Part shown: piece by piece, positions 27,064-35,811 of the stretch
Position numbering within the stretch: the stretch's first letter is position 1
Layout: the number at the start of each line of letters is the position of its first letter
Assembly: GCA_963925805.1 (NCBI GenBank)
Contig: CAWUSE010000020.1
Span: forward strand, 5,284-69,283
Reading direction: 5' to 3'
Length of the DNA stretch: 64,000 nt
Source: UBA10347 sp905182135
GTDB taxonomy: Bacteria; Actinomycetota; Acidimicrobiia; Acidimicrobiales; UBA10347
Notes under the pieces: generated by a model
Told to the model about the DNA's origin: nothing
What the model saw: the letters and a program-made list of their open reading frames with translations, nothing else
Databases searched by the model: none
Program-made: the position numbers and the translations under genes

Positions 27064-27880
27064 TTAGTACCTCTCGGCTTCGAACATGATCGACCACCAA
27101 TACGGGCCTGGGCCAACAACGTACTCGGCTAGACAGCCCGGGCCCCACGTAGCGGAGCCCAAGCCACGAAGCGTTGCATGGACATGCACCTCAATCGTGT
27201 CAGGCTGCTCGACATCTGCGACGGTCCACATCGCATCATGCTTGAACCAAGCGCTAAAGGACCATGGCTCACTGCTGGTTGCAAGAAGGCCTTTACTGTG
27301 ACGGTCGATGAGCATGAACCAGCGAGCATCTGTGTGTGCGGCACCAATCGGAGACCCAGCTCTGTCAAATGCTGACCCAATTTGATCCGACCTGGATGCG
27401 GTTCCTCGTCGGAACCGACCAGGCCACTGCTGCAGAGATTTGCATCGTTGATTTGCATCGTTGATTTACATCGTTGAGCTACATCGTTCGGTTCGTCGCC
27501 GAAGTGGTCGCCATAGGCACAATACGTCTGACCGCGTTCATCGACTTCATGCATGCCTTAGTCGCGCCACTCCCCGATAGGACCGCCTCCTGGTGCCGCT
27601 TCATCAAAGAAGGCCTGGGCACAATCTGGCCGGAACCATTCGAGTTGCCCATGGCTTGGCTTTGCTCGCACATGATCAGTGGGCGGCCATCTTCGCCAGT
27701 TGCTTCGGTCCAACGAATCCTGGTCGTCGCCGTCGAATAATATGGCGCCATTATGCGGTGATAAAGCCCAGCGGGGTCTGTCTTGGCCCCGCTGGAGCGT
27801 GATCCCTCTGGCCACGGCACGATCATGTTCGTGTACGCGGCCAGTCCCCAACTCGTGGCGTGTCCAACAGCCTGGCATCG
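27064..27880 (-). pseudogene. Frameshifted, deleted beta-galactosidase (GH2, LacZ-type)
   Basis: Segments of a LacZ-type enzyme appear in successive frames on the minus strand. Around 27,670, RPLIMCEQSQAMGNSNG matches the nucleophile motif ILCEYAHAMGNS of LacZ. Around 27,550-27,430, DERGQTYCAYGDHFGDEPND and then GSDEEPHPGRI match the following LacZ segments (YGGDFGDTPND, DRTPHPA). At 27,300-27,066 PWSFSAWFKHDA, VHVHATLRGLGSATWGPG and YVVGPGPYWWS match the extreme C-terminus. Frames change twice and about 300 residues are missing between PHPGRI and PWSFSA. Catalytic Glu is still visible but the gene is dead. Related text may extend to about 27,880. Confidence 0.8.
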
Positions 27881-27989
27881 TCGCCGTTGTCGTGCCTTAA
27901 TTACGGGGCTTGGGCTGTAAGCCGGTTGACCTCAACCCGGGCTGGTGCCAGGATATTTGAGGTGATGACCGACAGAACGTCCGAGACCC

Positions 27990-30215
27990 TCAGGCGATGA
28001 AATCAGACAACAACGAGTTCAGCGTTTGGCTCGGGCGCATCGCTGCAACTGCAAGTTCTTCATTGGGTGCGTAGTAGCCGCCGATGTCCATGGGCTGGCC
28101 TTGGACCGCGTTCAGCTCCTCGACGATGATTGTTTCGTGCTCGGCTAGTGCCGCAGCGAGCGGTGCAAACTTGGCTGCGACCTCGTCATTGTCGACCTGG
28201 TCGGCTAGTGCCTTTGCCCAGTACATAGCGAGATAGAAGTGGCTACCTCGGTTGTCGAGCTCGTCGACCTTGCGAGACGGTGACTTACGATTCAGTAGGA
28301 CTTGTTCGGTCGCTGCGTCGAGTGTGTCGCCGAGCATGCGGGCTGCAAGATTATCGAAAACCTCACCTAGGTGATCGAGCGAAACAGACAACGCCAAGAA
28401 CTCGCCGAGCGAATCCCAACGCAGATGATTTTCTTTCTCAAACTGCTGCACATGTTTAGGCGCTGAGCCACCCGCACCGGTCTCAAATAAGCCGCCGCCG
28501 TTCATCAGCGGCACGATCGACAACATCTTTGCGCTCGTTCCGAGTTCCAAGATCGGGAACAGATCCGTCAGGTAATCGCGCAACACATTGCCAGTAACCG
28601 AGACGGTGTTCTCGCCAGCACGCGCCCGTTCGAGGCTAAAAACGGAAGCGTCTGCAACATTCATGATCCGAATATCGAGGCCACTTGTATCGTGCTCACC
28701 CAGGTAATACTCGACTTTTTGAATCAGCTGCGCATCGTGCGCGCGCTCGGCGTCTAGCCAGAAGATAGTTGGCCACCCGGTGGAGCGAGCCCGGTTGACA
28801 GCGAGCTTGACCCAATCCTGGACCGGCAAGTCCTTTACCTGGCATGCCCGCCAAATATCGCCAGGCTCAACCTGGTGCGATGTCAGCACGTTTCCGTCAC
28901 CATCAACGATCCGCATGGTGCCGGTTTCTTCGATCTCGAACGTCTTGTCGTGGGACCCGTATTCTTCGGCCTTTTGCGCCATAAGCCCAACGTTGGGCAC
29001 CGTGCCCATCGTGACCGGATTGAACGCACCGTGCGCCTTGCAATGATCAAATGTTGCCGAATAGAGATCGGCATAGCTGCTATCCGGGATCACCGCCTTG
29101 ACATCTTGCAGTTCGCCAGCGGCGTTCCACATCTGGCCCGAAGTCCGGATCATGGCCGGCATCGATGCATCGATAATCACATCGCTGGGTACGTGAAGGT
29201 TGGTGATCCCACGATCACTATCGACCATCGCCAGAGCGGGTCCTCGCTCATAGGCAGCAGCAATCGCCGCCTTAATGGCAGCGCTCGTGTCGGCATCGAG
29301 ATCGTCGAGCGCACCAATGACATTGCCAAGACCGTTGTTTGGGTCAGCGCCGGTCTCGGCTAAAGCCTGGCCGTAGGTTTCAAACAGTTCACTGAAATAA
29401 GCCCGCACACCATGACCAAAGATGATCGGGTCCGAGATCTTCATCATGGTCGCCTTCATGTGCAACGAGAAGAGCACGCCGGATTCGCGTGCGTCGTCTA
29501 CTTGTGCAGCCAGGAAGGCATCAAGGGCTGACTTCGACATGAACGTGCCGTCGATGACTTCGCCGTCGAGTAGCGGCACCTCCTTGAGCACCTCGGTGCC
29601 GTTCACTCCAACAAATTCGATACGAGCAGCGGTGGCCTGAGCGACAGTGGCGGACTGTTCGTTGTGTCGGAAGTCCCCATGGCTCATGGTCACCACGTGG
29701 CTAGCCGAGTCAGCCGACCATGCGCCCATCGAATGCGGGTTCGCCTGTGCATACTTCTTAACGGCTGCCGGGGCTCGGCGGTCAGAATTGCCTTCGCGAA
29801 GAACAGGGTTCACTGCACTACCCAAGACCTTGTCGTACCGACCACGAATTGCCTGCTCATCATCGTTCGCCGGATCGTCGGGGTACTCAGGAAGGGCGTA
29901 ACCCTGGCCCTGCAATTCTGCCACTGCAGCCTTGAGTTGGGGAACCGATGCACTGACGTTTGGCAACTTGATGATGTTGGCCTCTGGCGTTTTCGCCAGC
30001 TCACCCAATTCGGCAAGAGCGTCCGGCGTGTACTGTTCAGGTGTTAGCCAGTCGTTGAAGTTCGCCAGGATGCGCCCAGCAAGCGAGATATCACGAGTTT
30101 CGACCGAGACGCCAGCGGCACTGGCAAATGCTTCAACGATGGGAAGCAGCGAACGTGTCGCCAACGCTGGGGCCTCGTCGGTCAGGGTGTAAATAATCGA
30201 TGCGTTATTAGTCAT
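27990..30215 (-). CDS. icd: Monomeric NADP-dependent isocitrate dehydrogenase
   Basis: 741 residues from the ATG giving MTNNASIIYTLTDEAP. Converts isocitrate to 2-oxoglutarate in the TCA cycle. The monomeric type (about 738 residues) has no similarity to the 400-residue dimeric enzyme; seen here are LANFNDWLTPEQ, SNPVLREGNSDRRAP in variant form, ATMMKISDPIIFGHGV, MVDSDRGITNLHVPSDVIID and NRARSTGWPTIFWLDAERAHD, all characteristic. I prefer this start to one 32 codons upstream, which overlaps pirin upstream bases. Monomeric Icd is usual in actinobacteria such as Corynebacterium. Confidence 0.96.
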   Translation of the reverse strand: MTNNASIIYTLTDEAPALATRSLLPIVEAFASAAGVSVETRDISLAGRILANFNDWLTPEQYTPDALAELGELAKTPEANIIKLPNVSASVPQLKAAVAELQGQGYALPEYPDDPANDDEQAIRGRYDKVLGSAVNPVLREGNSDRRAPAAVKKYAQANPHSMGAWSADSASHVVTMSHGDFRHNEQSATVAQATAARIEFVGVNGTEVLKEVPLLDGEVIDGTFMSKSALDAFLAAQVDDARESGVLFSLHMKATMMKISDPIIFGHGVRAYFSELFETYGQALAETGADPNNGLGNVIGALDDLDADTSAAIKAAIAAAYERGPALAMVDSDRGITNLHVPSDVIIDASMPAMIRTSGQMWNAAGELQDVKAVIPDSSYADLYSATFDHCKAHGAFNPVTMGTVPNVGLMAQKAEEYGSHDKTFEIEETGTMRIVDGDGNVLTSHQVEPGDIWRACQVKDLPVQDWVKLAVNRARSTGWPTIFWLDAERAHDAQLIQKVEYYLGEHDTSGLDIRIMNVADASVFSLERARAGENTVSVTGNVLRDYLTDLFPILELGTSAKMLSIVPLMNGGGLFETGAGGSAPKHVQQFEKENHLRWDSLGEFLALSVSLDHLGEVFDNLAARMLGDTLDAATEQVLLNRKSPSRKVDELDNRGSHFYLAMYWAKALADQVDNDEVAAKFAPLAAALAEHETIIVEELNAVQGQPMDIGGYYAPNEELAVAAMRPSQTLNSLLSDFIA

Positions 30216-30238
30216 TGTGACATCGAACTTAGTGCGGC

Positions 30239-31204
30239 CTAGCCGCAAGAATGCTGTTTGGCCTCGAACCGTTTCTTCTCGGGACCATGAACGGGATCCT
30301 CCGCGGGCCATGGCCAGCCCCCGAAGCCGGTTCGTTGGTAGTCCTGGAAAGCCTGTTCAATCTCCTCAGCAGTGTTCATCACGAACGGTCCATGCTGCGC
30401 AACTGGCTCACCGATGGGGCGGCCTTGAAGGATCAAACACTCGGCGCTGCTCAAGGCTTTAAGCACGACGGAGCGTTCACTATCCAGCACAGCAGCGGTG
30501 TCGACGTCAATGGCCTCGCCGTCAATGGACATACCGTCACCATCGAAGTGGTAAAGCACGCGGCCGATGCCAGCAGGCCCAGCTGGCAACTCCCAAACGC
30601 TGTCGGGTCCCAGCCGTACGTGCCAGATCGCAACGTCGCTGTCGGGCTTAGCAGCCCACGAATCTGGTGGCGGCTCAGGAGGCCGATTTTCATTAAGTGC
30701 ACCAGTGATCAGTGTTACTTCGACACCTTCGGAAACTGCGACCGTAGGTATGTCGTCAGCCCACAACATCGAGTAGGACGGCGTCACCATTTTGTTCGCT
30801 GCTGGCAAGTTCAGCCAGATCTGGAAGAGGTGCAGCGGGTTCGGCTCCTCCACCGAGAGCAACGGAAACATCTCACTGTGCACGATGCCGGACCCTGCGG
30901 TGAGCCATTGCACGTCACCTTCTCCAAATCGGGCACGCGCTCCCAACGAGTCTGAGTGATCGCACCATCCTTGACGAACATAGGTAACCGTCTCGAAGCC
31001 GCGATGAGGATGTTGAGGAAACCCAGGAACGGCCGCTCCGTGATACATGTTCCAACCATCGACTCCGGCAAAGTCTTGCCCGATTTGTCGACCGTCCAAT
31101 GACGATGCCGGGCCCAGTTTCCCGTCGCCTGCCGGATAGTGGTCGAGATGGTGGGCACAAAACAGGAACGGGTCAAGCGTGGGCCATTGGGTGTTGAGCG
31201 CCAT
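30239..31204 (-). CDS. Pirin family protein
   Basis: 321 residues, start ATG giving MALNTQWPTLDPFLF. Bicupin with metal-binding HPHRGFETVTYVRQG (about residues 62-76), and HSEMFPL after AGSGIVH. Family members are Fe-binding quercetinase-like or redox regulators. LFQIWLNLP and HGPFVMNTAEEIEQAFQDY are typical C-terminal segments. It lies 23 bases upstream of icd on the same strand, so the two may be cotranscribed. Function in this organism unknown. Confidence 0.9.
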   Translation of the reverse strand: MALNTQWPTLDPFLFCAHHLDHYPAGDGKLGPASSLDGRQIGQDFAGVDGWNMYHGAAVPGFPQHPHRGFETVTYVRQGWCDHSDSLGARARFGEGDVQWLTAGSGIVHSEMFPLLSVEEPNPLHLFQIWLNLPAANKMVTPSYSMLWADDIPTVAVSEGVEVTLITGALNENRPPEPPPDSWAAKPDSDVAIWHVRLGPDSVWELPAGPAGIGRVLYHFDGDGMSIDGEAIDVDTAAVLDSERSVVLKALSSAECLILQGRPIGEPVAQHGPFVMNTAEEIEQAFQDYQRTGFGGWPWPAEDPVHGPEKKRFEAKQHSCG

Positions 31205-31567
31205 GGTCTGCAAAATCGGTGAGTTCGTCGGTGAGTGCACCCTTGCAGGTTAGGCGCCCTCTGCACTGGCGGTCGTTGCATCAGCGCTCACGCGTGGCGG
31301 CGACGCCAACATTTGAGTTCCATCAGTAACCAAAACCGTTACCTCCGCGATTAATGACACAGTCCAGACCAGCTGACGATCAGACCAGCGCATTACACCC
31401 GCTACATTTAGCTAGGATTTCTTACCCAATAAGAGGTAAACAATACAGCCAATTGGCCACCCTCCGCATATTTTTTGCCCACATCGCGTGATATTTCTTG
31501 CAGTTAGCGTGATTTGTGGGCAGACTGTCGCCCCACCAGCAACTCTAGTGTCAATCCGAGGGGGGCC
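31205..31567. other. AT-rich divergent promoter region
   Basis: About 360 bases that drop sharply in GC (many A/T runs near 31,380-31,500) between pirin and the FeeM-like gene. It contains the operator-like repeats listed separately. No gene recognised. Lower GC than the surroundings is consistent with regulatory DNA. Confidence 0.5.
31476..31522 (+). promoter_or_regulatory. Operator-like inverted and direct repeats before the acyl synthase
   Basis: TGCCCACA (31,476-31,483) and TGTGGGCA (31,515-31,522) are perfect inverted 8-mers 31 bases apart. Inside them GCGTGAT occurs twice in direct orientation (31,486 and 31,507), 21 bases apart, which is two helical turns. The arrangement lies 45 bases before the FeeM-like start, as expected for a transcription-factor site. 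Confidence 0.5.
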
Positions 31568-32260
31568 ATGAACACCGTTATCAACTCATCAGAGTTATCA
31601 CCACGCATCGTTTCCGATCGCTCCCAAATCGACGAATTGCGGTGGTTTCAGGTGAACCGCTATGTCGAAGGCGGTTTGCTAGATGAGCTACCAGCCGCAC
31701 TGGACAATGACCCGTCTGTTGATCACAGCACCTATTTCGGTGTCTTCAATGGCGATGAGATTCAAGCCACTGCTCGCATCGTGCGAGCCACCACTGGCTT
31801 GCCAATGCTGCAGCATCACCCGATTTATCCAAACATCGTCGAGCGACTCGAGCGAGCCCACGGCAGCGTTGCCGAAGTCTCGCGGCTCGCTGTTGGTAGC
31901 GAATCCCCGCACTACAGCGCCTTGGCTCTCCTCAGTAGAGAGTTCCTACGCTTCGGACTCCGCAATCAGCACGCGACGCTACTCATCGCATCGGTCGAGA
32001 AGCCCCTCGTCCGCATCTTGAACAAGCTTCTCGGGGTACCGCTCCAAATCATCGGCCCCCCAATTGACAAATACGGCAGCTTCAACGGCGAGTGTGTCCC
32101 GATCTTGATCGACACCGTTGAATGTCTTATGAACTTCCGCCAAAAGACATCGCGTTATTGGGACTTCTTTCTAGAAGACATCGTCATCGATATGACCACC
32201 GAGCCCCGCACGTCGGATGCAGCCCGGAACAGTCGGCAAACCGAACAGGTGCCGAGCTAG
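31568..32260 (+). CDS. FeeM/LuxI-like N-acyl synthase (GNAT superfamily)
   Basis: 230 residues, started at the ATG giving MNTVINSSELSPRIV because GAGGGGG precedes it. The layout matches autoinducer-synthase and N-acyl amino acid synthase enzymes: L-R-W-F-x-V-N-R-Y near residue 28, then YFGVFNGDEIQATARIVR, and the conserved E-V-S-R in SVAEVSRLAVG (about 106-109), corresponding to the E-x-S-R motif of LuxI. KYGSFNGECVPILID is like the C-terminal region of FeeM. These enzymes acylate an amino acid or S-adenosylmethionine from acyl-ACP. No LuxR gene is nearby. Signal or lipid function is inferred. Confidence 0.65.
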   Translation: MNTVINSSELSPRIVSDRSQIDELRWFQVNRYVEGGLLDELPAALDNDPSVDHSTYFGVFNGDEIQATARIVRATTGLPMLQHHPIYPNIVERLERAHGSVAEVSRLAVGSESPHYSALALLSREFLRFGLRNQHATLLIASVEKPLVRILNKLLGVPLQIIGPPIDKYGSFNGECVPILIDTVECLMNFRQKTSRYWDFFLEDIVIDMTTEPRTSDAARNSRQTEQVPS

Positions 32261-33114
32261 TCCACGAACGTTGTCCGCATATGACCTAGGCCTTCGATTT
32301 CTGAGGTAATTGTCCAGCCGGCTTCGATGAATACCCGGGGCCTCCGACCGACGCCGACGCCATCTGGCGTACCGGTAAAGATCATGTCTCCGGGCAGCAG
32401 TTCGACTCGAGCCGATAGGTACTCGATCAAGGTAGGCACGTCGAAGATCAGGTTGGATGTGCGCGACTGCTGAAGAACCTGATCGTCCCGGCGACAGCCA
32501 ATTTTAAGATCCATTGGATCACTGACTTCGTCGAGCGTCGTCAGCCACGGCCCTACGGGCGAAAAGTTTTGCAGGCTCTTAGCCAGGCTGAATTGGGCTG
32601 GTGAACTCGCTGCCTGGAGTCGCCGCTCGCTGATGTCCTGACCAACGCAGTAGCCAGCGACATGATCGAACGCGTCGACCGCCGCTATATCGCGACCGCC
32701 GTGGCCCATCACCACTACCAACTCGACTTCCCAATCGACCGTGTCCGCTGGCAATGAAACCACCGCACCGGGGCCAGCAAGCGACGAGGTCCATTTGGTA
32801 AACACCATCGGCTGCTCGGGCAGTGCCATACCGGTCTCGTCTGCGTGGTCTGCGTAGTTCAGCCCGATCGCAAAGACTTGGACCGGACGTGTCACGGGCG
32901 GGCCCAGGCGAACCAAGTCACCCTGTAGAACGGCCGTCGACAGCGCTACATCCAGTGCAGGCTTCTCGCTTTGCACCCAGCGTCGCAGCTCATCGAGACG
33001 CGGAATCAGATCATCGACAAGCGAGGGGAAAGCCTCGGCCGATGCCAAAGCGACATCGAAACCACCTTGCTCACCGACCACACAGCCGCGACCCTCAACG
33101 TTTGCCAATTTCAT
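32257..33114 (-). CDS. Fumarylacetoacetate hydrolase family protein
   Basis: 285 residues. FAH fold: VFAIGLNYADHADETG starts the domain (about 81-96), the metal triad is provided by VDWEVELVVV (two Glu) and the D of GYCVGQDISERRLQ, and the C-terminal GDMIFTGTPDGVGVG is a hallmark. Members hydrolyse or decarboxylate beta-dicarbonyl acids and isomerise aromatic degradation intermediates (fumarylpyruvate, OHED). It is convergent with the FeeM-like gene by four bases. It may act with the acyl-CoA dehydrogenase 33 bases upstream on the same strand. Confidence 0.9.
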   Translation of the reverse strand: MKLANVEGRGCVVGEQGGFDVALASAEAFPSLVDDLIPRLDELRRWVQSEKPALDVALSTAVLQGDLVRLGPPVTRPVQVFAIGLNYADHADETGMALPEQPMVFTKWTSSLAGPGAVVSLPADTVDWEVELVVVMGHGGRDIAAVDAFDHVAGYCVGQDISERRLQAASSPAQFSLAKSLQNFSPVGPWLTTLDEVSDPMDLKIGCRRDDQVLQQSRTSNLIFDVPTLIEYLSARVELLPGDMIFTGTPDGVGVGRRPRVFIEAGWTITSEIEGLGHMRTTFVD

Positions 33115-33147
33115 GATTACCTCATTCAGGCGGAGCGAAAGACACGC

Positions 33148-34311
33148 TCAAGCGAGCACTTCTTTGGAAATAATTGTCTTCATGATCTCAGATGTACCGC
33201 CATAAATGGTGCACACCCGAGCATCAACCCACGCTCGGGAGATCGGGTACTCGCTCATGTAGCCGTAACCACCGAACAATTGCAGACACTGATCGGTCAC
33301 CCGGTTCTGCAATTGGGTGCCCCACAACTTGGCCATCGCAGCATCGCCCGGGGTCAACAAGTTGTCGTTCAGCTTCATAAGGCTCTGGTTCATGAAGGGC
33401 TCGGTGACGGCAATCTCGGTAGCCATCTGGGCAAGTTCGAACTTGGTGTTCTGGAACTTGGCCAACGGCTGGCCAAATGCGGTGCGTTCTTTGACGTACT
33501 CGATGGTCCAACCGAGAGATGCTTGTGCGACATACAGGCCGTACAAACCGATCGAGAGCCGTTCTTGGGCCAAATTGAAGGCCAGATAGTCGAACGCTCG
33601 ACCTTCTTCTCCGAGCAGGTTTGCCACTGGTACTCGCACATCACTGAAGAAAAGTTCCGAGGTGTCAGCGGAATGCTGGCCGACCTTGTCCAAGTTGCGA
33701 CCGCGTTCAAAACCAGTCATGCCTCGCTCGACGACCAGGAGTGACATGCCACCATGGCCCCCATCGGAGTCCGTCTTACAGACCACAATGACCAAGTCGG
33801 AATTGATGCCATTAGTTATAAACGTCTTTGCGCCATTCAGCACATACTCATCGCCATCGCGGACTGCGCTGGTCGCAACGGACGCCAAGTCAGAGCCTGT
33901 GCCAGGTTCGGTCATGGCAATAGCGGTAATAAGTTCACCCGATGCGATCCCGGGCAGCCACCGTGCAGCCTGTTCGGCGTTGCAGTACTCGATGAAGTAC
34001 GGCGTGGTGATGTCGTTGTGCAGCGTCAGGCCCAGTCCGCCACCGCCGATATTAGCCGAGGCAAGTTCGTCTGCGACGATCGCATTGAACCGGAAATCCT
34101 TGGTTCCACCACCGCCGTGCTCTTCGGGAATGGCCATACCAACAAAGCCGTGCTCGCCCGCCTTGGAGTACACCCGGCGATCCATAATCCCGTCGCGTTC
34201 CCACTGGTCCACGTGAGGGGCCATCTCGGCCGCCACAAAGGAACGGAACGATTGCCGGAACAGGTCGTGGGTTTCGTCGTACACCGCTGTGTTTGAAGAT
34301 GCGCTGGTCAT
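33148..34311 (-). CDS. Acyl-CoA dehydrogenase
   Basis: 387 residues. FAD-dependent alpha,beta-dehydrogenation of an acyl-CoA with electrons passed to ETF. Seen: AMTEPGTGSDLASVATSA (FAD-binding signature), VLNGAKTFITNGINSD, and near the end FGGYGYMSEYPISRAWVDAR, with the catalytic-type glutamate in IYGGTSEIMK. Length and layout are those of the short/medium-chain family. Precedes the FAH gene in the same direction with 33 bases between, suggesting one transcript. Confidence 0.95.
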   Translation of the reverse strand: MTSASSNTAVYDETHDLFRQSFRSFVAAEMAPHVDQWERDGIMDRRVYSKAGEHGFVGMAIPEEHGGGGTKDFRFNAIVADELASANIGGGGLGLTLHNDITTPYFIEYCNAEQAARWLPGIASGELITAIAMTEPGTGSDLASVATSAVRDGDEYVLNGAKTFITNGINSDLVIVVCKTDSDGGHGGMSLLVVERGMTGFERGRNLDKVGQHSADTSELFFSDVRVPVANLLGEEGRAFDYLAFNLAQERLSIGLYGLYVAQASLGWTIEYVKERTAFGQPLAKFQNTKFELAQMATEIAVTEPFMNQSLMKLNDNLLTPGDAAMAKLWGTQLQNRVTDQCLQLFGGYGYMSEYPISRAWVDARVCTIYGGTSEIMKTIISKEVLA

Positions 34312-34371
34312 CGTGCCAGCGTAGAGGTGAGATGTTGCCAGAGCGAAGTCAGCCGTTCCGCTGATCTTGGG

Positions 34372-35811
34372 TTAGGGCACCGACGGATAGTTCACGCCAG
34401 CCAGGTCTTGAACGATGCGCACAACTTGGTAGCTGTAACCGGCCTCGTTGTCGTACCAGACGTAGAGCACACAACGACTGCCATTCACGATGGTTGCCTT
34501 CGAATCGACTATGCCTGCACGATTCGAGCCCACGAGATCGCTCGACACGATCTCCTCTGAGGACGTGTAGTCGAGTTGGTCTCGCAGCGGCGAGTCAACC
34601 GAAAGTCCTCGCAAGTAGCTGTTTATTGTTCCGCGGTCGGCTGCCGTACCAAGTTCCAGATTCAAAATAGCCAGCGACACGTTCGGCGTTGGCACTCGAA
34701 TCGCATTGCCGGTCAGACGACCTGCAAGCTCGGGGAGCGCCTTGGCTACTGCTGTGGCAGCGCCTGTCTCGGTGATCACCAGGTTCAGCGGTGCGCTCCG
34801 ACCTCTGCGAGCCTTCTTGTGGAAGTTGTCGGTCAGGTTCTGGTCGTTCGTATAGGCATGCACCGTTTCAAGATGGCCACTAACAACCTCATACTTGTCG
34901 TGCATGGCCTTGAGTACGGGAACGATTGCGTTAGTTGTGCAGGATGCAGCGCTGAGCGCACGGTCGCTCTCGGTAATCTCGCCATCATTTACCCCGTAAA
35001 TGATGTTCTTGATGGCGCCCTTCCCCGGAGCGGTCAACAGAACCCGTTGCACACCAGGTGATTGGAGATGTTGACCAAGGCCTTCTTCATCTCGCCAAAT
35101 GCCGGTGTTGTCGATCACGATCGCATTGCTGATCCCATGGGCGGTGTAATCAACCTCGCTTGGGGAATTGGCATAGATCAGCTGGATCACATTCCCGTTC
35201 GCGATGATCTGGTTCTTCTCGTTGTCTGCCTTGATCGTTCCACTGAACGGACCATGGACTGAGTCTCGACGAAGAAGGCTAGCTCGTTTCTCGGCATCAT
35301 CTTGGCTACCTGGGCGTAGCACGATGCCACGGAGTCGTAGCTTGGCGCCGCTACCAGTTCGTTCTATTAGGATGCGAGCCAGCAGTCGGCCGATACGCCC
35401 AAAACCGTAGAGCACGATGTCGGTTGGCTCGTTCAGTAGCCGCCCTGAACCTGATGAAATAGGTGCGAGCGCCACGTCGAGGTACTCATCGATCGAGCGC
35501 CCTTCTCCATCTTTGGCATAACCAGTAGTCAGCTTGCCTAAATCGACTCGCGCTGAGTCAAGCGGCCGACTCGCTATGGCGGACAAAACCGCATGGCTTT
35601 CCGTAAGCGATAGCTCACTGTTCGTGATCTGGCGTGCGTAGCGATGCGCCTTCAAGATTGCGGTTGCTGACTCGCGCACAAGAGGTCGGCCATAAATGGA
35701 CACCACGATGTCGCGGTCTCGATACAACGAGCCGATGATGGGGACCATAGATTCAGCGAGTTCCTCGCCTTGAAGCCAGGTGTTAAACACGTCATCGGGT
35801 GATGGATTCAT
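34372..35811 (-). CDS. Long-form glyceraldehyde-3-phosphate dehydrogenase (GapB type)
   Basis: 479 residues, about 140 more than classic GAPDH. The extra N-terminal domain (residues 1-125) precedes the Rossmann motif DIVLYGFGRIGRLLARIL. The catalytic cysteine is in SAASCTTNAIVP, and the catalytic histidine and substrate loop are in ETVHAYTNDQNLTDNFHKKA. This architecture matches the ~480-residue GapB/GapX of corynebacteria, which prefers NADP and gluconeogenesis. It is a single gene with no glycolytic neighbours. Cofactor preference is inferred from the family. Confidence 0.88.
   Translation of the reverse strand: MNPSPDDVFNTWLQGEELAESMVPIIGSLYRDRDIVVSIYGRPLVRESATAILKAHRYARQITNSELSLTESHAVLSAIASRPLDSARVDLGKLTTGYAKDGEGRSIDEYLDVALAPISSGSGRLLNEPTDIVLYGFGRIGRLLARILIERTGSGAKLRLRGIVLRPGSQDDAEKRASLLRRDSVHGPFSGTIKADNEKNQIIANGNVIQLIYANSPSEVDYTAHGISNAIVIDNTGIWRDEEGLGQHLQSPGVQRVLLTAPGKGAIKNIIYGVNDGEITESDRALSAASCTTNAIVPVLKAMHDKYEVVSGHLETVHAYTNDQNLTDNFHKKARRGRSAPLNLVITETGAATAVAKALPELAGRLTGNAIRVPTPNVSLAILNLELGTAADRGTINSYLRGLSVDSPLRDQLDYTSSEEIVSSDLVGSNRAGIVDSKATIVNGSRCVLYVWYDNEAGYSYQVVRIVQDLAGVNYPSVP

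Noticed and set aside
31568..32260. Complete LuxI/LuxR quorum-sensing pair
   Set aside because: Only the synthase-like gene is present; no LuxR-type regulator lies nearby, and FeeM-like enzymes also make non-signal lipids.
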